From assembly GCA_036397555.1 (NCBI GenBank), contig DASWIS010000008.1, positions 124,001 through 188,000 on the forward strand: DNA of 64,000 nucleotides. The letters are read 5' to 3'. A program made the translations under genes and the position numbers. This document shows positions 46,570-55,896 of the stretch, piece after piece. The DNA is from Candidatus Zixiibacteriota bacterium (GTDB lineage Bacteria; Zixibacteria; MSB-5A5; WJJR01). Numbering within the stretch: position 1 is the first letter of the stretch; each line of letters begins with the position of its first letter. The notes under the pieces were generated by a model, which had not been told where the DNA came from, did no database searches, and saw only the letters and a program-made list of their open reading frames with translations.

Positions 46570-47537
46570 GCGCCGCCTCCTGCGACCCGGTCGCGGCGCT
46601 CCAATGTCTCCGACAGGTGCACGAAGACATCTTCCAATGACGGCTCCGACTCATTCACGGCGCGCACCGTTACACCTCGGTCGGTCAGCATCCGTTCAAT
46701 CAGCGACGCATCGGTGAAATTGCGCTGCGTCGTGATGCGCAATACGTTGCCCGGAATCGAGACATCCTGCACGAATGGTGCATTGCGCAACGAGTCGGCG
46801 GCCCGGGCCAGCGGCGTACAGTCGACCGACCACTGACGCGCGTCGAAGTGCCGGGCCTTGAGATCATCGGGCGTGCCGGTCGCAATCAGTCTGCCCCGAT
46901 GAATGAACACCATACGATCGAATTGCTCAGCTTCGTCCATGTAGTGGGTCGTGACCAGCACCGTGGTCCCCTCATCGGCAATATGGTAGATCATGTCCCA
47001 GAATCGCCGCCGCGAGACCGGATCGACGCCCGAGGTCGGCTCGTCCAGAAACACCATCGCCGGTTCGTGCACCAACGCGCAGGCCAGCGCCAGACGTTGC
47101 TTCCAGCCTCCGGAGAGATGCCCTGCAAGCTGATGTGGCCGCTCCGAGAGCCCGCTGAGTGAGAGCATGGCAGCCATGCGATCGCGGATGCGATGGCGCG
47201 GCACACATTGAACTCCGGCGTAAAAGCGCAGGTTTTCGGTCACTGTCAGATCGTCATACAGCGAAAAGCGCTGCGACATGTAACCGATGCGGGATTTTAT
47301 CGCTTCGCCCTGTGTGGCGACGTCCAGCCCGAGCACCGTTCCCTCGCCGCCGGTCGGCGGCAGAATGCCGCAGAGCATGCGGATGGTCGTGGTCTTGCCG
47401 GAGCCGTTGGGCCCCAAAAAACCGAAGACTTCACCCCGCCGAATGTCGAACTCGATGCCGTCGACCGCGATGAGATTGTCGAAACGTCGGCTCAAGCCGC
47501 GCACCGAGACGGCGACTTCTGAAGGGTCATTGTTCAC
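46566..47537 (-). CDS. ABC transporter ATP-binding protein
   Basis: A 323-residue ATPase with a single nucleotide-binding domain: Walker A GPNGSGKTT near residue 41, signature LSGGWKQRLALA, Walker B MVFLDEPTSGVDP and a switch histidine in VTTHYMDEAE. The C-terminal 90 residues hold a DUF4162-like extension. It overlaps its neighbours on both sides by four bases, so the three genes are translationally coupled. Confidence 0.95.
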   Translation of the reverse strand: MNNDPSEVAVSVRGLSRRFDNLIAVDGIEFDIRRGEVFGFLGPNGSGKTTTIRMLCGILPPTGGEGTVLGLDVATQGEAIKSRIGYMSQRFSLYDDLTVTENLRFYAGVQCVPRHRIRDRMAAMLSLSGLSERPHQLAGHLSGGWKQRLALACALVHEPAMVFLDEPTSGVDPVSRRRFWDMIYHIADEGTTVLVTTHYMDEAEQFDRMVFIHRGRLIATGTPDDLKARHFDARQWSVDCTPLARAADSLRNAPFVQDVSIPGNVLRITTQRNFTDASLIERMLTDRGVTVRAVNESEPSLEDVFVHLSETLERRDRVAGGGA

Positions 47538-48556
47538 GGCTGGTCGGAATCGAAGACAAAGTCGGCGGGCATCCCGGCGCGCAGTTCCTCTTGTCCGGGG
47601 TCGACTGTCAGTTTGATCGCGTAGACGAGATTGAGACGCTCATCGGGGGTCTGCACATCGCGGGGCGTGAATTCGGCAGTGGCTGCGACATGCACCACGG
47701 TCGCCCCAAACGATGTCCCGGGGTGCGCGTCGACCCGGAAGGAAACTGTCATCCCCGGCGAGACACGATTGAGGTATTCTTCCGGCAGGTACACCCGTGC
47801 CCAGAGTTTGTCGGCATCGTGAATCGTGACGACTGCTCGTCCTGCCCGAACGTACTCGCCGACCTGATACGGGAGCCACTGTATAACGCCATCGTGCTGC
47901 GCGATCAGGATCAATTGGTCATGTGACCGACGCGCGGCATCCAACTGAGAGACAGCCCGATCTCGCGCCGCTTCGGCGGCCTCCAGCTCGTGCACGCGCG
48001 CACCCCGGCGCAGATCGGCCAACCGTTCTTCGGCGACCGTCACCGCCGCGCGGGCGTTGTCGCGGGATAGGCGTGCCTGCTCCAGCGAGCGGGAGTCGAT
48101 CAACTTGGCGGCAAAAAGTGAATCGGAACGGACCAGGTCCCGCTCGGCCTGGTCACGGTTGTACTGCGCGATCTCGACCTCGGCACGCGCCGCGCGTATT
48201 TTCTCCACATCGGAACCGGCTTCCAGATCCTTGACGCGCGCCTGTGCCTCGTTCGCCGTGGCCCGCGCGGCGCGATACGCCGCCGCGGCGGCAATCGTAT
48301 CCAGAACCGCCACCGTGTCCCCCACTGCAACGGCATCGCCCTCACGGACGCGAATGGCGAACAATTGCGCCGTGGCCGGGGCAATCAGGTCATGGTCGTC
48401 GGTCTCCAGTGTTCCGGAGAGGACAATTTGTCCATCGCGGCCCGAACACGCCCCGACAACCGCCAAAAGTAAGCCGGTGACCGCAAATCGGGTCATCGGA
48501 CGTGTCCATTGGATTGTCATACTCAAACGCCAGGAGTGGTTGTGCATGACCGGCAT
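47534..48556 (-). CDS. HlyD-family membrane fusion lipoprotein
   Basis: A 340-residue periplasmic adaptor. The ATG at 48556 follows AAAGGAAA; its signal ends in a VVGAC lipobox, so the protein is probably lipid-anchored. A lipoyl-like half (VREGDAVAVGDTVAVLD), a long alpha-hairpin coiled coil (about 90-190, with ARATANEAQARVKDLEAG) and a beta-barrel domain (ARVYLPEEYLNRVSPGM) follow the usual order. It is the first gene of the exporter operon and is divergent from the MoeB-type gene. Confidence 0.93.
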   Translation of the reverse strand: MPVMHNHSWRLSMTIQWTRPMTRFAVTGLLLAVVGACSGRDGQIVLSGTLETDDHDLIAPATAQLFAIRVREGDAVAVGDTVAVLDTIAAAAAYRAARATANEAQARVKDLEAGSDVEKIRAARAEVEIAQYNRDQAERDLVRSDSLFAAKLIDSRSLEQARLSRDNARAAVTVAEERLADLRRGARVHELEAAEAARDRAVSQLDAARRSHDQLILIAQHDGVIQWLPYQVGEYVRAGRAVVTIHDADKLWARVYLPEEYLNRVSPGMTVSFRVDAHPGTSFGATVVHVAATAEFTPRDVQTPDERLNLVYAIKLTVDPGQEELRAGMPADFVFDSDQP

Positions 48557-48635
48557 AATATCTTTCCTTTGAGGCGGCGGCAATGACAAGACGGTGCGTA
48601 GAAGAATCGCAGGTTTCCAGGCCGTAACCGACACG

Positions 48636-49799
48636 ATGATACTCGATCCCGGACAACTCCGCCGCTGGTCGCGCCAGGTCCGCCTGCCGCAGCTCGGCCC
48701 CGAAGGGCAGGAAAAGCTCGCCGCGGCCACAGTGGCGATCGTCGGGGTCGGAGGACTGGGGTGTCCGGCCGCGCTCTACTTGGCGGCGGCGGGTGTCGGA
48801 ACGCTTGGCTTGATCGACGATGATGCAGTCGATGCGACCAATCTGCAACGGCAGGTGCTCTTCACCGAGCGCGATATCGGCAGGGGCAAGGTGGAAGTCG
48901 CCGCGCAGCGTTTGGCGGCGATGCACGAGCGACTGACCATCAATCAGCATGCGACCCGTCTGACCGCAGCCAACGCGCGTGAATTGCTCGCGCAATACGA
49001 GATCGTTGTCGACGGCAACGATAACTTTCCGACACGATACGCGGTCAACGACGCCTGTGTCCTGTCGGGCAAACCGAACGTATACGGGAGTGTCCTGCAG
49101 TTCGAAGGTCGGGCGTCGCTGTTTGTGCCGGGCCACGGCCCGTGCTACCGGTGTCTCTACGCCGAGCCTCCTCCTCCCGGACTGGTGCCCAATTGCGCCG
49201 ACGCGGGCGTGCTCGGAGTGCTGCCGGGTGTCATCGGCTCGATCCAGGCCGCCGAGGCGATCAAATGGATCTGCGGGATCGGTGAAACATTGGTTGGACG
49301 TCTGCTGGTCATTGATATGCTGGCGATGAGCTTCGATGAGTTCGAAGTCGCGCGCAACCCGCAATGCGCGCTGTGCGGAGACACGCCGACAATCACCGAG
49401 CCGGTTGCGTACACCGAGTTTTGCGATACTTCGGCGAATGCGGGCGAGTATCCCGATGATGACTACGATCGGGACGATCGCATCACGCCGCGCGTCGCCA
49501 AGCGGCGTATCGATGCCGGTGATCCGATTGTTCTGTTGGATGTGCGTGAGCCGATTGAATTGCAGATGGCGGCCGTGCAACCGTCGCAATGGCTGCCATT
49601 GGGCGAATTCGAACAGCGCTGGCAACGGGAAATCTTGCCGCATCGCCACGACGAAGTCATCGTGCTCTGCCATCACGGGGTCCGGTCGCGCATGGTGGTC
49701 GATTTCCTCCGCGAACAGGGATTCGCCCGCGCCAAGAATCTCGACGGCGGAATCGATCGCTGGTCCACCGACGCCGACCGTTCGATCCCACGGTACTGA
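48636..49799 (+). CDS. moeB: MoeB/ThiF-type adenylyltransferase with rhodanese domain
   Basis: A 387-residue E1-like enzyme that adenylates the C-terminal glycine of a ubiquitin-like sulfur carrier, with a C-terminal rhodanese domain. The ATP loop GVGGLGCPAALYLAAAGVG lies near residue 40; a zinc site is formed by CYRC and CALC pairs. The rhodanese part (about 285-387) has LLDVREPIE and the active loop VLCHHGVRSR, with its catalytic cysteine. The next gene encodes the matching MoaD carrier. The exact start (48636 or the GTG at 48594) is uncertain. Confidence 0.92.
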   Translation: MILDPGQLRRWSRQVRLPQLGPEGQEKLAAATVAIVGVGGLGCPAALYLAAAGVGTLGLIDDDAVDATNLQRQVLFTERDIGRGKVEVAAQRLAAMHERLTINQHATRLTAANARELLAQYEIVVDGNDNFPTRYAVNDACVLSGKPNVYGSVLQFEGRASLFVPGHGPCYRCLYAEPPPPGLVPNCADAGVLGVLPGVIGSIQAAEAIKWICGIGETLVGRLLVIDMLAMSFDEFEVARNPQCALCGDTPTITEPVAYTEFCDTSANAGEYPDDDYDRDDRITPRVAKRRIDAGDPIVLLDVREPIELQMAAVQPSQWLPLGEFEQRWQREILPHRHDEVIVLCHHGVRSRMVVDFLREQGFARAKNLDGGIDRWSTDADRSIPRY

Positions 49800-49804
49800 C
49801 CGAC

Positions 49805-50059
49805 ATGACAGAGACGATCACTGTCACAGTAAAGCTGTTCGCTGCCTACCGCGACATGTTGGGACGCAAAGAGCAGTCGGTGACCATCAACCCCGGCGAG
49901 ACAGTGGCGTCGTTGTATGATCGGCTGATCGCGGAGCGCGCCTCCGAGGCACTCCGGCGTGCCACGCTGTTTGCCGTGAATGAATCGTACGTCCCACGTG
50001 ATATGGTGCTCAAAGACGGCGACCGTGTCGCGTTCATTCCGCCGGTGTCGGGAGGTTGA
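49805..50059 (+). CDS. moaD: Molybdopterin synthase small subunit (sulfur carrier)
   Basis: An 84-residue beta-grasp protein ending in the required PPVSGG double glycine, which is thiocarboxylated to supply sulfur for molybdopterin. It begins MTETITVTVKLFAAYRD and has the typical FAVNESYVPRDMVLKDGD core. It starts five bases after the MoeB-type gene and is followed by moaE. No moaA, moaC or mogA are in the window. Confidence 0.94.
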   Translation: MTETITVTVKLFAAYRDMLGRKEQSVTINPGETVASLYDRLIAERASEALRRATLFAVNESYVPRDMVLKDGDRVAFIPPVSGG

Positions 50060-50135
50060 TGGGCGCGAGGAACTCGGTCTGGTCCGGGTGCCACGGGCGT
50101 TCGGGCCCGAGCGTCAGCGATCCCGAAGGCGAACC

Positions 50136-50567
50136 ATGAAAGCAGCTCCGCACATCGCAATTACCGATCAACCGTTCACCGTCTCCGAAACCGAATCGCT
50201 GGTCGCCGATCCGGCCAATGGCGCGGTCTGCTCATTCTCCGGACTGGTGCGCGACAACTCGCATGGCAAGACTGTCACCATGCTTGAGTATGACGCCTAT
50301 GTCCCGATGGCCGAAAAACTGATGCGCATGATCGCCGAGGAAATCGACCGCGAATTTCCGGTCAACCGGCTGGCAATGGTGCACCGCATCGGACGGATGC
50401 AGGTGGGCGAATTGGTCGTGGTCGTCTCCGCCGGCGCAGCGCACCGCGATGCGGCCTTTGGCGCGGCGCGAGCCGGGATCGACCGTTTGAAGAAGACCGT
50501 CCCGATCTGGAAGAAAGAATACTTCGAGGATGGCTCGCAATGGGTGGGCGAGACACCGGAGGGGTAA
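50136..50567 (+). CDS. moaE: Molybdopterin synthase catalytic subunit
   Basis: A 143-residue MoaE. Conserved features are GAVCSFSGLVRDNSHGK, LEYDAYVPMAEKLM, VHRIGRMQVGELVV and the C-terminal KKTVPIWKKEYFEDGSQW, where the lysines hold the substrate. The ATG at 50136 follows AAGG; the longer frame overlapping moaD is a shadow. It completes the MoeB-MoaD-MoaE set for dithiolene formation. Confidence 0.95.
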   Translation: MKAAPHIAITDQPFTVSETESLVADPANGAVCSFSGLVRDNSHGKTVTMLEYDAYVPMAEKLMRMIAEEIDREFPVNRLAMVHRIGRMQVGELVVVVSAGAAHRDAAFGAARAGIDRLKKTVPIWKKEYFEDGSQWVGETPEG

Positions 50568-50589
50568 ATTGGTTTCCCACCAGCTTGAT

Positions 50590-50665
50590 TCGGTGCAGTG
50601 TAGGGTGGGCCCAGCCCTCCGACGTGTCTTCCGCTGCCCAATAATGGTGGGCTGAGCCCACCATA
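50590..50665. repeat. Intergenic palindromic repeat
   Basis: A perfect palindrome ATGGTGGGC-TGA-GCCCACCAT at 50644-50664 is preceded by an imperfect GGGTGGGCCCAGCCCTCC unit. A 13-base piece recurs at 21476-21488. No T-run makes it a terminator, and it lies between converging genes. Confidence 0.65.
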
Positions 50666-50688
50666 CGGACCAAGGACGGCTTGAACAA

Positions 50689-51477
50689 TCAGCTCTGCTT
50701 GCGGGCCAATACGAGCGTGTTTTCGGCGGAGTGCGAAACCGAGTCGCTACCGTTGGTCAAACCGGCCAGGGTCTGTTCAAATGCGGCGAAGGCCCGCTCG
50801 AACTCTTCGGGGGGATACAAGGCAAAGGTGGAGTAGTGATGATGGCGGGCGCGTTCCTTGAGGATGTCGGTCGGCTCACTGCGACGGAATGAAAACTCCT
50901 GCACGCTATCGAGCTTCAAAGCTGCGACCGGACGAATCGCGCCTTCCAATTGCTTGCGCGTGTAAAGGCGCCGTTCGTACTCGTTGAATCCGGGAAAGTG
51001 TTGCCCCCAAATGGTTCGCGCATTCTGCTCCGGTGTGCGCGTGTAGATCGCCAGCACTCCACCCGGGCTCAGGACGCGGGCGGCTTCACGAACGAACGGT
51101 TCCAGATCGAAATGGTGAACGGCATTGAAGGTGACGACAGCATCGAGAGAATTGTCGGCCATCGGGAGGTTGTCGGCGCTGGTCTGCACGAATTCGACGT
51201 GCTTGCCGATCATCGTTTGACGGAGCGTCTGACGGCACTGCATGAGCATCTCCTCGGAGGCGTCGCAGCAGAACATGCGCGCGTTGCCGTTGAGATGATC
51301 TAAAATCAGCGCCGAATAGCGCCCGGTGCCGCAGCCGACATCAGCCAGTTCGATGTGATCGCGCTGGGGAAACCGTGAGGCGATTGTTTCAACGATCTCA
51401 GGGTCGGTATTGCGCAGCCGCGTGTAGACCGGGGCGACCCGTGAAAAATGCGTCTTGGCTCCGCGCCCGATGGTCAT
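50689..51477 (-). CDS. SAM-dependent methyltransferase
   Basis: A 262-residue class I methyltransferase with SAM loop LADVGCGTGRYS, acidic loop MFCCDASEEML, SADNLPMADNSLDAVVTFNAVHHF and the post-motif RVLSPGGVLAIYTRTP. It resembles UbiE/BioC-type enzymes; the substrate cannot be inferred. GAGGG lies before the ATG at 51477. It is separated from neighbours on both sides by more than 100 bases. Confidence 0.9.
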   Translation of the reverse strand: MTIGRGAKTHFSRVAPVYTRLRNTDPEIVETIASRFPQRDHIELADVGCGTGRYSALILDHLNGNARMFCCDASEEMLMQCRQTLRQTMIGKHVEFVQTSADNLPMADNSLDAVVTFNAVHHFDLEPFVREAARVLSPGGVLAIYTRTPEQNARTIWGQHFPGFNEYERRLYTRKQLEGAIRPVAALKLDSVQEFSFRRSEPTDILKERARHHHYSTFALYPPEEFERAFAAFEQTLAGLTNGSDSVSHSAENTLVLARKQS

Positions 51478-51693
51478 AAGACCCTCTCTTCGAACTGTGC
51501 CCCCTAAACCTAATGCCGGTAAGACCCGCAGATTCAGTGCCAATATACGACTTCCTGCGGTTCTACGCCATAAGCTGCTGAGCCGCTTGGCGGTCAATAT
51601 CTTATTGAAGACCAAACGCCGACCGCGGTCGTCACCTGGGCCGCCCGATGGTACCCGACCCTCGTCAGTGTGCAATGCGCCGCACACTCGCAC

Positions 51694-52788
51694 TCAGCGG
51701 ATGCGTCGACGGCGGTGCGAGATGAAATCCCAAAAGATGAAGCCGCCGAGGCGATCCGGCGGCGTGAAGTAGGCCCGTCCCTGATTCAACTCCGTGAGCT
51801 TGCGGACGAATTGCTGCAAGTATGGATCGGCTGTCACCATAAACGTGGTAATCGTGATCCTCTTCTTGCGGCAAATGACTGCTTCTTCAAGCGTGCGATT
51901 GACAATCATCGGGTCCAAGCCGACGGGATTCTTGTAGAGCATCCCGTTGCTGCGCCGGATCACCGAGGGTTTGCCGTCAGTGATCATGAAGATCTGTTTG
52001 TTGTGGTGTTTGCGGTGCAGGAGAATCTGACGCGCCCGCCGCAGCCCCGCCTGCGTGTTGGTGTGGTACGGTCCGACGCCCGCGTAGGGGAGTTCGGCCA
52101 CGTCGATCTCCTCCGCATCGTCGCCGAATAGCACGACATTGAGCGCATCTTTGGGATAACGCGTCATGATCATCTCGGCGAATGCCATCGCCACCTGCTT
52201 GGCCGGCGTGATGCGGTCTTCACCGTAGAGGATCATCGAATGCGAAACATCCAACAGCAGGACGGTTGCGCAGGACACGGTCGCTTCGGTTTGCCGTACC
52301 GACAAATCGGGCTCAGTGAGCGAGAAGTCGCCCAGCCCGCTGCGACGCATCGCATTCGTAAAGGACTGGTTGAAATCGATGTCGGCGGCGCTGTCGCCGA
52401 ACGAAAATGGGCGTCGTTCGGGCAACGGTTCCGGCGATGTTCCGCCCTCTCGCGGGATCGAATGATTGCCGCGCGCATCGGGCTTCAGCGACGAGAACAC
52501 GCGGTCTAATGAATCCTGCCGAATCTGTTTTTCGCCCTTGGGCGTCAGGACACGGCGCTGGCCATCCTGTCGGATGATGCGGTCGTCGCGCAGACGCTTC
52601 TCGAAGTCGTCCAAATCGACGTTGTTGGGGAGAATGCCGCGTTCTTTCAGATAGCGCATCCAGCGCAGCGCTTCATCGACATCACCGTCTGTCTGCAGGA
52701 GCAGGTGGTTGAACAGACGCATCAGGTCGCGGTTCGCCAACACGCGACGGACCGCATCTTCGTCCCATTCGGAATAACGGAACTTCAC
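51694..52788 (-). CDS. VWA-domain protein, magnesium-chelatase D/CoxE-like
   Basis: A 364-residue protein with a helical N-terminal region (1-140) and a C-terminal von Willebrand factor A domain whose metal site LLLDVSHSM (DxSxS) is intact; the conserved TMITD-like TDGKPSV follows. Such proteins partner MoxR-type AAA ATPases, here the gene eight bases upstream on the same strand. Together they form a metal-dependent chaperone or insertase pair of unknown client. Confidence 0.88.
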   Translation of the reverse strand: MKFRYSEWDEDAVRRVLANRDLMRLFNHLLLQTDGDVDEALRWMRYLKERGILPNNVDLDDFEKRLRDDRIIRQDGQRRVLTPKGEKQIRQDSLDRVFSSLKPDARGNHSIPREGGTSPEPLPERRPFSFGDSAADIDFNQSFTNAMRRSGLGDFSLTEPDLSVRQTEATVSCATVLLLDVSHSMILYGEDRITPAKQVAMAFAEMIMTRYPKDALNVVLFGDDAEEIDVAELPYAGVGPYHTNTQAGLRRARQILLHRKHHNKQIFMITDGKPSVIRRSNGMLYKNPVGLDPMIVNRTLEEAVICRKKRITITTFMVTADPYLQQFVRKLTELNQGRAYFTPPDRLGGFIFWDFISHRRRRIR

Positions 52789-52795
52789 GGCTGCC

Positions 52796-54271
52796 TCAAT
52801 CGTCGGGCTGTACGTTGTGCAACATCGTGGCCAGCATGTCGGTGTAGCGATAGATCGAATCGACCGCGGTTTTGGCGATCAGGTTTTGCTGATGCAGGCC
52901 CTCGAGAATGAACTCCATTCCCAGAGCGGTCTCATGCCGATCCGTCGTCTTGAGGAATTGCTGCGCCACGGTCTTGAGCGTCGGCACCGCCGCGAGCGAG
53001 TGCTCGTATCCATCAAACGGCATTTCATCGGAGAGTTCGACCATCTCATCACCCGAGAAGTACGAGATGATCTTGCCGAACACGGCATCGGCTTTCGCCG
53101 GCAGGCCATTGTCCTTTTCGACCGAGGGAAACCGGGATGCGAATGCTGTCTCGACCGCGCGACCGATGACATTGACCGCGATCATGCGCGGACCTTCGCG
53201 TTCGCCCTCATAGACAAGTTCCAGCTTTCCCGACACGGCGGGAATCGCCGCGTGCAGATCGGCCATGCGCGGGTACGGTGTCTTGTCGGCGTTGCGAATC
53301 GAGCGCCGCTCGATGTTGGAGATCACATTCTCCAGCGCGGCGATCGGCAGGCGCGCCGATACGCCGGAGGACTGATCCACATACTCCGAATCGCGGGCGG
53401 CGAAGGCGATCGACTCGACAATCTCGCGATAGAATCCCGGAATCCCCAGCGTGATCCCGCGCTCGATCCAGGCCTCCTGATCGGTGATCCGGCAGGAATC
53501 GGCCAGCGAGGTCGGATAATGTGTTGCGATCTGCGAATCGATGCGGTCTTTCAACGGCGTAATGATGTTGCCGCGGTTGGTGTAATCCTCCGGATTGGCA
53601 GTGAAGACCAGCACCATATCCAGTTCGATTCGCACCGGGTAGCCGCGAATCTGCAGGTCGCACTCCTCCAGGATGTTCAGCAGACCGACCTGGATACGTG
53701 GCTGCAGATCGGGCAGCTCGTTGATCGCGAATATGCCGCGATTGGTGCGCGGGATGATGCCGTAGTGAATGGTCTCCTCATCAGAGAAGTCGCGTTGTTC
53801 GCGCGCCGCTTTGATCGGGTCCAGATCGCCGATCAGATCGGCAATGGTGACATCGGGTGTGGCCAGCTTCTCTTGATAACGCTTGTCTCTTGAAATCCAC
53901 TCAATCGGTGTGCCGTCACCGCTTTCGGCGATCACACGCCGCGAATAGGCGCACATCGGTCGTAAGGGGTGGCAGTTCAGCGGCGACCCGGCGATCACCG
54001 GCGTTTCATCATCCAGAAAGCCCGTCAGCGCCCGCACCAGACGGGTTTTGGCCTGGCCGCGCAGTCCCAGCAGAATGAAATTGTGTCGCGATAGAATCGC
54101 GTTTTCCAGCGCCGGAATGACCGATTTGTCATAGCCGACGATCCCCGGAAACAATGTCTCGCCCGCGCGGATCTTGGCGATCAGATTGCGCCGCATCTCG
54201 TCTTTGACCGACTCATAGGCCCGATCGCTGCGTTTGAACTGCCCCAATGTCATCGGGCGCTTTTCACTCAT
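52796..54271 (-). CDS. MoxR/magnesium-chelatase I-like AAA ATPase
   Basis: A 491-residue AAA+ protein. The ATP loop at 69-77 reads GLRGQAKTR, where the usual sixth-position glycine of Walker A is alanine; the Walker-B-like segment is IFAINELPDL, with Asn in place of Asp. Sensor and lid features (FTANPEDYTNRGNIITPLKDRI, and ALENVISNIERRSI later) match the MgChl-I group. The substitutions are probably family traits, not loss of function. It partners the VWA gene downstream. Confidence 0.88.
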   Translation of the reverse strand: MSEKRPMTLGQFKRSDRAYESVKDEMRRNLIAKIRAGETLFPGIVGYDKSVIPALENAILSRHNFILLGLRGQAKTRLVRALTGFLDDETPVIAGSPLNCHPLRPMCAYSRRVIAESGDGTPIEWISRDKRYQEKLATPDVTIADLIGDLDPIKAAREQRDFSDEETIHYGIIPRTNRGIFAINELPDLQPRIQVGLLNILEECDLQIRGYPVRIELDMVLVFTANPEDYTNRGNIITPLKDRIDSQIATHYPTSLADSCRITDQEAWIERGITLGIPGFYREIVESIAFAARDSEYVDQSSGVSARLPIAALENVISNIERRSIRNADKTPYPRMADLHAAIPAVSGKLELVYEGEREGPRMIAVNVIGRAVETAFASRFPSVEKDNGLPAKADAVFGKIISYFSGDEMVELSDEMPFDGYEHSLAAVPTLKTVAQQFLKTTDRHETALGMEFILEGLHQQNLIAKTAVDSIYRYTDMLATMLHNVQPDD

Positions 54272-54440
54272 CGATGCTGATCCTTTCCCTGGGAATTTGA
54301 CTCGGCGTGAATGTCGTAAACACCTCCTGTTACGGCCGGGTGCTGAAATACGGCTTGAATTGCCATTCTGAACCCCGCCGCTCGCCGGCGGACTGAAGAA
54401 TCTGTCTTATTCTCACAGGTGAAGAAAGCCAATGCTTTGC

Positions 54441-54480
54441 TTCCCTCGGCTTCGCTCGGGACAAGTCGCTCAGCACGGCA
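54441..54480. repeat. Interspersed repeat (SEAEGS-type)
   Basis: TTCCCTCGGCTTCGCTCGGGACAAGTCGCTCAGCACGGC-type sequence lies in the 260-base gap between MoxR and DUF1015 genes. Its complement contains CCGAGCGAAGC, the same core as the element at 41753-41836. No coding sequence was found in this gap. Confidence 0.6.
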
Positions 54481-54532
54481 GTAGTCGTCTTCCGGCGCGG
54501 GTCGGATTTTGTCAGCAATCGGCAGATCAATC

Positions 54533-55840
54533 TCAGTCACCCGCCGTCGTCCCAATTCGGTGAACCGTCAGGCCGGTCAGGAGTTTCGGGAAAAAGAATG
54601 TCGACTTTTGCGGCATGTTTTCACGCAGCCGCGCCATCTCGAAGATGGCATCCAGCGGCGTCGGCGAAAGGACGAAACCGAGCTGGTTGTGGCCGGACCG
54701 GACCGATTCGACGACCGCGCTGGCGTCTTTCAAGAACTCGACTCGCTCTCCGGCCTCGATCAAATGTTCTTCGAATTGGAGGACTCCGCGCAATACTCCG
54801 GTCTCGAAGATTGCGGTCGGCAACGTGCGGCCGGTCGTGGATGTTTCCTTCGGCCAGCGCCAGTTCGCGGTGTCCGCCGGGGTTTCCAGCAGGATGATTG
54901 CGCTATCGTCGCGGACGACCATGGCGATCGCGCCGCGGCCCGACTTGCCGCGCTCACGGACCAGCCCCTGCATCTGTGCGGCGATCCCCCCCGCATCGCG
55001 TTCGACTATCGGGTACCGGCGCACGTCGAAGTGACCGCTGAATCGCTCCAGCAACGGGTCCCGCCGCGACGCTTCGGACAGATGCACGGCACGGTGAATC
55101 GGCATCACGGTCATGCCCGGCGCTTCGGCATTGAAGAACGCCATCATCGTGAATGCCCAACGTTCGTCCCTGGCCTGCTGCCAGGTGTCGAACGCTGCGG
55201 CGGTGCGATGATGCCCGTCGGCAATTACACAGTCGAATGCCGACATGGTTTTGATAATCCCGTCGATCCGTTTCGGGTCGGAACATCCGTAGAGACGGTG
55301 CAACGATCCGTCGGGCTGTTCGGCGATCAGCAGCGGCGCGGTCGCCTCACAGTCTCGCAGAAAACGGTCAATGCCCTGCGAGGGGTCCGAGTAGACCATG
55401 AACACCAACCCGAAGTCGGCTGCGGTTGCACGGCGCAGGCGCGCGCGATCATCGCGGATGTGGCGGTGTGTTTCTTCGTGCGGACGGATCGCCGTGTCGC
55501 GCAAATCGCCCAGTGCGATAAACCCGTGCCGAGTCAGGCGCTCTCCCGCCACCGAATACGCCTGCGAATACGGGTACACGCCCGGTGCGGCATCACACGT
55601 GAGCGCCCGTTGTGCGACCCATGTCTCCAGAATCCTTCTGGCCTCTTCATAACGCGCGCCGGTCTCGTCCGGGGAGATCTTCGGCGCTTTGACGATTCGG
55701 GCGATGTTGTACGGGCTCTGGGCTTCGAGCCGGGCCACCGTCCCCGACGTGAATTGATCGTACGGCGGACTTAAACACATTGACGGGTCGCCGACGACCT
55801 TGGAATTAAAACGCCAGGCGGCGAAGGGCTGAATGCGAAT
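54533..55840 (-). CDS. DUF1015-family protein with probable ATT start
   Basis: A 435-residue protein of the DUF1015 family, of unknown function but often near serine or NAD metabolism genes. The conserved N-terminus reads IRIQPFAAWRFNSKVVGDPS then PPYDQF, and later CVIADGHHRTAAAF and the C-terminal PQKSTFFFPKLLTGL. The first ATG (55778-55780) would remove the conserved IQPFAAWRF. Upstream is a TGA at 55859-55861 with no ATG, GTG or TTG between, but AGGAG (55849-55853) lies eight bases before an ATT at 55838-55840, so ATT is the best start. Confidence 0.85.
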   Translation of the reverse strand: MRIQPFAAWRFNSKVVGDPSMCLSPPYDQFTSGTVARLEAQSPYNIARIVKAPKISPDETGARYEEARRILETWVAQRALTCDAAPGVYPYSQAYSVAGERLTRHGFIALGDLRDTAIRPHEETHRHIRDDRARLRRATAADFGLVFMVYSDPSQGIDRFLRDCEATAPLLIAEQPDGSLHRLYGCSDPKRIDGIIKTMSAFDCVIADGHHRTAAAFDTWQQARDERWAFTMMAFFNAEAPGMTVMPIHRAVHLSEASRRDPLLERFSGHFDVRRYPIVERDAGGIAAQMQGLVRERGKSGRGAIAMVVRDDSAIILLETPADTANWRWPKETSTTGRTLPTAIFETGVLRGVLQFEEHLIEAGERVEFLKDASAVVESVRSGHNQLGFVLSPTPLDAIFEMARLRENMPQKSTFFFPKLLTGLTVHRIGTTAGD

Positions 55841-55896
55841 GGGGACAACTCCTGACTGTCACCGGCCCGATGACCGGCGCGTAGGGTAATAGTAAC

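Noticed and set aside
48390-49676. A 428-codon minus-strand open frame
   Set aside because: It is antisense to the MoeB/rhodanese gene and overlaps the start of the HlyD gene.
54509-55774. A 421-codon plus-strand open frame
   Set aside because: It is antisense to the DUF1015 gene and has no recognisable domain.
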